Shown here: one piece after another, positions 24,357 to 28,108 of the stretch
Layout: each line of letters opens with the position of its first letter
Numbering within the stretch: the stretch's first letter is position 1
Source: Alkalibacterium indicireducens
Lineage (GTDB): Bacteria > Bacillota > Bacilli > Lactobacillales > Carnobacteriaceae_A
Assembly: GCF_039522005.1 (NCBI RefSeq)
Contig: NZ_BAAADA010000114.1
Coordinates: 1 to 28,108 of the forward strand
DNA length: 28,108 bases
Reading direction: 5' to 3'
The notes under the pieces: model-generated
The model's database searches: none
Seen by the model: only the letters and a program-made list of their open reading frames with translations
What the model was told of the DNA's origin: nothing
Program-made: the position numbers and the translations under genes

Positions 24357-24890
24357 CTACAAATTGGAATTTAATCGACGCATAAATTCGAACACATCTA
24401 TGCACTGCAAATTATAGTAATCTGCAACATCTGGGATTCGAGGTTCAGAACTTGTAGGATTCGTAGTATTTAATCCACCCAGACGCTTTTCCATAGTAAC
24501 AATGACAGCTTCTTCTCGATTATTATTGAATTTTAATGCGGTAGAAATAAGGAACGGATCAGCTTTATTACCTTGAGCCCAAGTATTGTAACTAGCCGGT
24601 TTATAAAAGCCGCATGTGGTAATGTATTGCATTATTGAAGCATAATTGTCCACTATATGTTGATCAGAATTAGTATATAAAACATTATCGTGATTATGAA
24701 TAGCATTCCTTACCCAAGTTCCTAAAAAGTCAGAATTGTTTATCAACTCATCTCTAACTTTATCAATCAAAAATATATTGTCGCCATAATTTTGCTCTAA
24801 CCATATCCAAAAGCTAGGTGCGATATCATTGGAATAATAAAGTCGATGGGGTGCAATAAATGTATTAGCATCAAACAAGTACTTAACCAT
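24357..24890 (-). CDS. DUF4411 PIN-like nuclease (putative toxin)
   Basis: A 177-residue PIN-like protein of the DUF4411 family. The expected acids are D7 (YLFDANTF), D47/E48 (KVRDEL), D111 (KADPFLI) and D154 (IPDVADYY), which would bind metal for RNA cleavage. VIVTMEKR and the C-terminal YNLQCIDVFEFMRRL are typical. The start ATG 24890 overlaps the upstream ImmA gene by 8 bases. DUF4411 genes commonly follow Xre/ImmA genes and are predicted toxins. Here a reverse transcriptase is added in front. All catalytic positions look intact. Confidence 0.85.
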   Translation of the reverse strand: MVKYLFDANTFIAPHRLYYSNDIAPSFWIWLEQNYGDNIFLIDKVRDELINNSDFLGTWVRNAIHNHDNVLYTNSDQHIVDNYASIMQYITTCGFYKPASYNTWAQGNKADPFLISTALKFNNNREEAVIVTMEKRLGGLNTTNPTSSEPRIPDVADYYNLQCIDVFEFMRRLNSNL

Positions 24891-26052
24891 GTTTCACCCC
24901 TATCTTATTTATGAGATTGTCAAATGTATCTCCAGTACTGATATTTAACATATCAAAAGCGTCAGTATATAATAGCTCACCAGTAGAAGTTTTTTTATTT
25001 ACTAAATTAACAAAACTATGATCTAATCTACTTAAGGCTGTTATATAAAAATTTCCTCCCCTATCTCCATTCTTTTTTTTATGATTAAGATTTTCATTGG
25101 CATATTTTACAACTTCTTTGTACACTAGTTCAAATTGTTCAGAAGATAGAGACTCTTCCTGTCTTAGTTTAATCGCAACAACTTGTGGACTAATGCCTAA
25201 ACAATGCGCAACAGTTTGAATAGTATCAATTGTATAATCTTTGTTAAATAACTTCTTGATTTGTATTTTCGGCAATAATATTTCAGCAGCAACTTGGTTA
25301 CACAGTCTTTCTAATTCTTTGTTTTCAATCTGTTCATTGAAATCTTGATTAAAAGTATTTAATAATTCTGGCACTCCTAACCAAATATGAGCAAGTTCAT
25401 GGCACAAAGAAAACAATTGGGCTGTTTGACTATCTTTTGCATTTATAAAAATTAAAGGTGCGTACTCATCGATTAATACAAACGCCCTAAACTCTTCAAG
25501 ATTCAAATTACGATGAGTATTAGATTTAACAATCCCATTTTTAAAAACTAATATCCCAACCTTATTTAAATAATCTGTTAGTACATTATAAGGACGGTCT
25601 ACTTTTTGATTCCAATCAATAGATAAACCTAGAACTTCGCGAATATCACTTGCTATTGTCATAAAATCAGTATTTTTATTAAAACGACCCACAATAGGTA
25701 ACGGATCAAACCCATCTTTAACTCGGCTTAGTCTAACAAATTCTTGTTTTCTTTCCATCTCGTAAATCGTTTCTAAAAGATCTCGACTTAATTCGTGATA
25801 GCGTTCATTATCAATTGTGCGATAATTAGCGATAGAAACTTCTTCCTGAGGTATATCGTTTAAAAAGAAATAGCCAAATGGAATATTTAACATCTTACTC
25901 AATTTTTGTATATTGCCAATTGATATTTCAGAAGATTCACTAAGCCAAATCTCTATTTTAGGGAATTTATTCTGGAGAGATACAATATCATTACTGGAAC
26001 TTTCAATCGCCCAAGCAAGAACTTTTTTATCCACTTTGTATGTTGCAACCAT
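24883..26052 (-). CDS. Xre / ImmA-IrrE family metallopeptidase
   Basis: A 389-residue protein. The N-terminal 70 residues (KVLAWAIESSSNDIVSLQNKF, IWLSESSEISIGNIQKLSKMLNIPFGYFF) form a helix-turn-helix-like module. The central peptidase domain has LFSLCHELAHIWLG, i.e. the zinc motif HExxH, and a later CNQVAAEILLP typical of ImmA/IrrE (COG2856). ImmA cleaves phage or ICE repressors and IrrE cleaves DdrO, so this could be a damage- or phage-sensing switch. ATG 26052 is chosen because AGGAGG lies 6 bases upstream; an upstream TTG is possible. It is 57 bases after the reverse transcriptase stop and overlaps the PIN-like gene, so it is the middle gene of an operon. Confidence 0.87.
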   Translation of the reverse strand: MVATYKVDKKVLAWAIESSSNDIVSLQNKFPKIEIWLSESSEISIGNIQKLSKMLNIPFGYFFLNDIPQEEVSIANYRTIDNERYHELSRDLLETIYEMERKQEFVRLSRVKDGFDPLPIVGRFNKNTDFMTIASDIREVLGLSIDWNQKVDRPYNVLTDYLNKVGILVFKNGIVKSNTHRNLNLEEFRAFVLIDEYAPLIFINAKDSQTAQLFSLCHELAHIWLGVPELLNTFNQDFNEQIENKELERLCNQVAAEILLPKIQIKKLFNKDYTIDTIQTVAHCLGISPQVVAIKLRQEESLSSEQFELVYKEVVKYANENLNHKKKNGDRGGNFYITALSRLDHSFVNLVNKKTSTGELLYTDAFDMLNISTGDTFDNLINKIGVKHG

Positions 26053-26109
26053 ATCTTCCCTCCTCAAATCTGCAATTTGGCTTTCTCTATAGTAAAAGTA
26101 GATAGAAAG

Positions 26110-27519
26110 TTAATTATCAATTTGTTTTACATAAATTTTTTTGCCCAATAACTTTTCTAGTTTCTTCTTCCTGTTTTTTATTTGATTTAGCATTGCATTT
26201 TCCGTATTTGGTGATACTTTATCAAATGTCCGCTGAGATCTTTTTACATATTCTATAAAATTGCTTTTTTGACTTCCATTTTCTAACTTGAAGCCTCTAT
26301 CTGTAAAAAGACCATATATATAATTTCTATGTGGTATTTTCTTCATTACAGACTTATTCCAATTCTTATTGTTATATGTCTTTTTTCGCTGCATTAATTT
26401 AACAAATTTTCTCATTCTCGTATAAAATCTCTCTATACTTTTTTGACGCACAGTTACTGTTTTTCCATCGTATACAAAACCAAGATAATCGATTTTACAT
26501 GTTTTAGAAGATGTATTTTTACTCATTTCAAAAATCTGTTCGCTTATTTTCCTATACTTATGTGTTTTTTCTTCCGCTATTATTAATTCATTTTCTGAAG
26601 CTAACTGGTATACGGTATCAACTATTGTTTGAAATTGTTCTTCTGAGTTCCCTTTTAAAGATTTAGGTATAACAATAATAAAATCATCTGAATACCTTCG
26701 GTAAAGTCCATTGGATTTTTCTACTAATGAATTAATTTTCCAATCAAAATTCATAGCATAAACATTGGCCATCACTGCACTGATTGGCACGCCTTGGGGT
26801 ATCCCTTTCTTTGATTCATTGGACTTAATTTTATGCAAAATACGAAAATCAGATAAACTTTTATCAATTGATGTAAACTTTTTATAGCCTTGTTGTCTCA
26901 AAAAAGCTTCTATACCAAAATAATCTTCGATTATATTTTTATCAATATATCCATATTTAGTTACAGATTTAAATACATTATACCAATCATTTGCTAAATA
27001 ATCTGTTAATAAAACCTCTTTTATACGTTTCTTTAAAAGATGATGATTGAGAGAGTCAAAATACCCTTTAAAATCACCGACTAAAATATATGCTTCTTCT
27101 TGTTTTGCAATATAATTAATCACTTCAGCAGCAAAATCAATATTAGATTTCCCATTTTTATTTCCTCGGTAGGCAATAGAGCTGTCATCTATCCCATTTT
27201 CACTAGCCCATTCATTGTAAAAACAATTTAATTGATTCGCATAGTATTTATAAATGTATCCATCTAAATGCCCCGCATATTTTATTGGGCGACTAGCGGG
27301 TTTATATGGTCGTCCATCAGTATATTCTGAAATATTAACTGTATATTTTTCTCTCTCTTGTTTATAACCTATTAATGGAAAAAAGCTATGTAATGCAATC
27401 TTATTAGGATTTTTGACATAGCTTTCTACTTTAGATATATGTTCAGGATAATCAAAATGAAAATATCCTTTTATTGAATAATCTTTCCTAGAAAATTTAT
27501 ATTTATTTATTTTTTCCAC
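26110..27519 (-). CDS. reverse transcriptase, unknown-group / defence type
   Basis: A 469-residue protein with one RT domain (PF00078). ILVGDFKGYFDSLNHHLL (about 146-163) holds the first catalytic Asp and KKGIPQGVPISAVMANVYAMNFD the PQG loop. RRYSDDFIIV (274-283) carries the catalytic pair as YSDD, not the usual YADD, and IDYLGFVYDGKTV follows. A basic C-terminal tail of about 100 residues replaces a maturase or endonuclease domain. Retron hallmarks NAxxH and VTG are absent. The start GTG 27519 has no own ribosome binding site, but a possible leader peptide ends one base before it. It heads an operon with ImmA-like and PIN-like genes. It resembles the UG/DRT defence RTs; I cannot assign the subgroup. 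Confidence 0.85.
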   Translation of the reverse strand: MEKINKYKFSRKDYSIKGYFHFDYPEHISKVESYVKNPNKIALHSFFPLIGYKQEREKYTVNISEYTDGRPYKPASRPIKYAGHLDGYIYKYYANQLNCFYNEWASENGIDDSSIAYRGNKNGKSNIDFAAEVINYIAKQEEAYILVGDFKGYFDSLNHHLLKKRIKEVLLTDYLANDWYNVFKSVTKYGYIDKNIIEDYFGIEAFLRQQGYKKFTSIDKSLSDFRILHKIKSNESKKGIPQGVPISAVMANVYAMNFDWKINSLVEKSNGLYRRYSDDFIIVIPKSLKGNSEEQFQTIVDTVYQLASENELIIAEEKTHKYRKISEQIFEMSKNTSSKTCKIDYLGFVYDGKTVTVRQKSIERFYTRMRKFVKLMQRKKTYNNKNWNKSVMKKIPHRNYIYGLFTDRGFKLENGSQKSNFIEYVKRSQRTFDKVSPNTENAMLNQIKNRKKKLEKLLGKKIYVKQIDN

Positions 27520-27633
27520 CTCAGTTAGTCAGTCCAGGATTAGCCATGGCAACTAATAACTCCCTTTCTGACAACGGACATACAAGCCTACAATTATTGC
27601 CCATTTAGATGTAGGCCAACCATGATCTTTACA
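27520..27633 (-). ncRNA. structured leader / candidate ncRNA upstream of the RT
   Basis: About 113 bases lie between the expected start point and the RT gene. GCCTACA and TGTAGGC (27586-27592 and 27610-27616) form a perfect stem, and GCCATGGC near 27544-27550 adds a palindrome. Retrons and several DRT systems keep their template RNA directly upstream of the RT, so this is the natural place to look. No RNA family is recognised. Confidence 0.35.
27521..27547 (-). CDS. possible 8-aa leader peptide coupled to RT
   Basis: ATG 27547 opens MANPGLTN and its TGA (27521-27523) ends one base before the RT GTG. AAAGGGAG lies about 12 bases upstream of this ATG. Translation ending here could restart at the GTG, which lacks its own ribosome binding site. 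It could equally be chance. Confidence 0.25.
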   Translation of the reverse strand: MANPGLTN

Positions 27634-27638
27634 ACTAT

Positions 27639-27668
27639 GTTATAGTGTACAGAGAGCGTTAGCGTCAA
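27639..27668 (-). promoter_or_regulatory. promoter of the RT-ImmA-PIN operon
   Basis: On the minus strand -35 TTGACG (27663-27668) and -10 TATAAC (27639-27644) are 18 bases apart. Both match consensus at five of six bases. Confidence 0.7.
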
Positions 27669-28108
27669 CTTTAAACAATGAAAGTGTGGTAATTAATCTG
27701 ATGATGACAATATTAGTACAACAGTTTGCCAGTTCAATACTGACTAGTCAAATTAATTCATTTCCAGAGTGCATAAAGCTTGCAAACGGACTCAGACATT
27801 ATCTACTACCAACTTGTTTGGTAGGCGCTTTAAGTATACCATAAAAAAGGGAATATTTGTTCTCTAAAACTAAACTCATCAAACAAAATTATTTCCAAAT
27901 TAGAGTGATGAACTTTACCTTAATAATAAAGCCAACCATAGTGTTGCATTAAAAATTGGCTCCTTCCAATATTAGTTAACTGAATTGAAATCTCTATTTT
28001 GGTAATCGTCTAAATCTGCATTTAATAAACATTACCACTAGTGTTGCATTAAAAATTTAACTGTTTCATGACATAAAAAAGTCCTTTATAATGGGGTTGG
28101 ATGACTTA
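27669..28108. other. non-coding region upstream of the RT operon
   Basis: No convincing gene. A 47-codon plus-strand frame from ATG 27701 lacks a good ribosome binding site and recognisable content. CTACCAA/TTGGTAG (27806-27812, 27818-27824) is a perfect hairpin. On the minus strand an extended -10 (TGGTATACT, TATACT at 27833-27838) sits directly before it, so a short transcript could start at this hairpin. Confidence 0.4.
27939..28057. repeat. 19-bp direct repeat, 100 bp apart
   Basis: TAGTGTTGCATTAAAAATT occurs at 27939-27957 and again at 28039-28057, identical over 19 bases. The first copy is preceded by ACCA, the second by ACCAC. It could be attachment-site copies, insertion-element end remnants or binding sites. 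Confidence 0.8.

Noticed and set aside
26110..27519. Retron reverse transcriptase
   Set aside because: NAxxH and VTG motifs are absent and no typical msr/msd inverted-repeat pair is visible upstream; a group II intron maturase is also unlikely because no X/En domain follows.
27701..27844. 47-codon plus-strand frame upstream of the RT
   Set aside because: It has only a poor ribosome binding site and no recognisable features; possible but not supportable as a gene.

Overview
The window looks like accessory chromosome of a low-GC Gram-positive bacterium, most likely in the Lactobacillales (Carnobacteriaceae or Enterococcaceae-like). The signs are AT-rich spacers, AGGAGG-type ribosome binding sites with ATG, GTG and TTG starts, a CsbB/GtrA/YfhO wall-glycosylation operon, a ComX/SigH-like sigma factor and an IS30-family element. 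This taxonomic reading is inference from gene content; there is no rRNA, tRNA or housekeeping gene to fix it.

Layout. (1) 1-663: right end of an IS200/IS605 element (last 58 codons of TnpB, putative omega-RNA and end hairpin) followed by a wrecked DUF4385 gene. (2) 703-9389: three pRiA4b ORF-3-family genes, two of them 344-residue paralogues, enclosing an N-terminally damaged NERD gene, the fused remains of a YesM-type histidine kinase and an iron(III)-type ABC permease, a SWIM zinc-finger protein, a MazEF-type toxin-antitoxin pair, and four 52-bp tandem repeats that end in an inverted copy. (3) 9470-13604 (minus): a three-gene polyprenyl-phosphate-sugar glycosylation operon whose first gene, a GT2 transferase, is out of frame at an A9 run. 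(4) 13605-14943: an AT-rich gene desert. (5) 14944-18382 (plus): AbiEi/AbiEii type IV toxin-antitoxin genes (AbiEii out of frame at a T7 run) followed by a membrane-anchored KAP-family P-loop NTPase. (6) 18660-22218: a partly duplicated segment holding a HIRAN/HipA-N-like protein, an IS30-family element with a frameshifted transposase, and a RelB/DinJ antitoxin whose PemK-like toxin has a premature TGA; a relic of a second toxin copy lies 2.6 kb away. (7) 22358-23790 (minus): a sigma factor followed by an N-acetylmuramoyl-L-alanine amidase. (8) 24357-27519 (minus): a reverse transcriptase, a Xre/ImmA-IrrE metallopeptidase and a DUF4411 PIN-like nuclease, apparently one operon with its own promoter and a structured leader.

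Functionally this is a defence and toxin-antitoxin island with much decay. The best candidate for an undescribed system is the RT / ImmA / PIN-like operon at the right end: a polymerase that might make a cDNA signal, a protease-type sensor or regulator, and a nuclease effector. Four genes break at mononucleotide runs by one base, so some frameshifts could be assembly errors rather than biology. The nonsense mutations, the deletion fusion and the relic copies cannot be explained that way.
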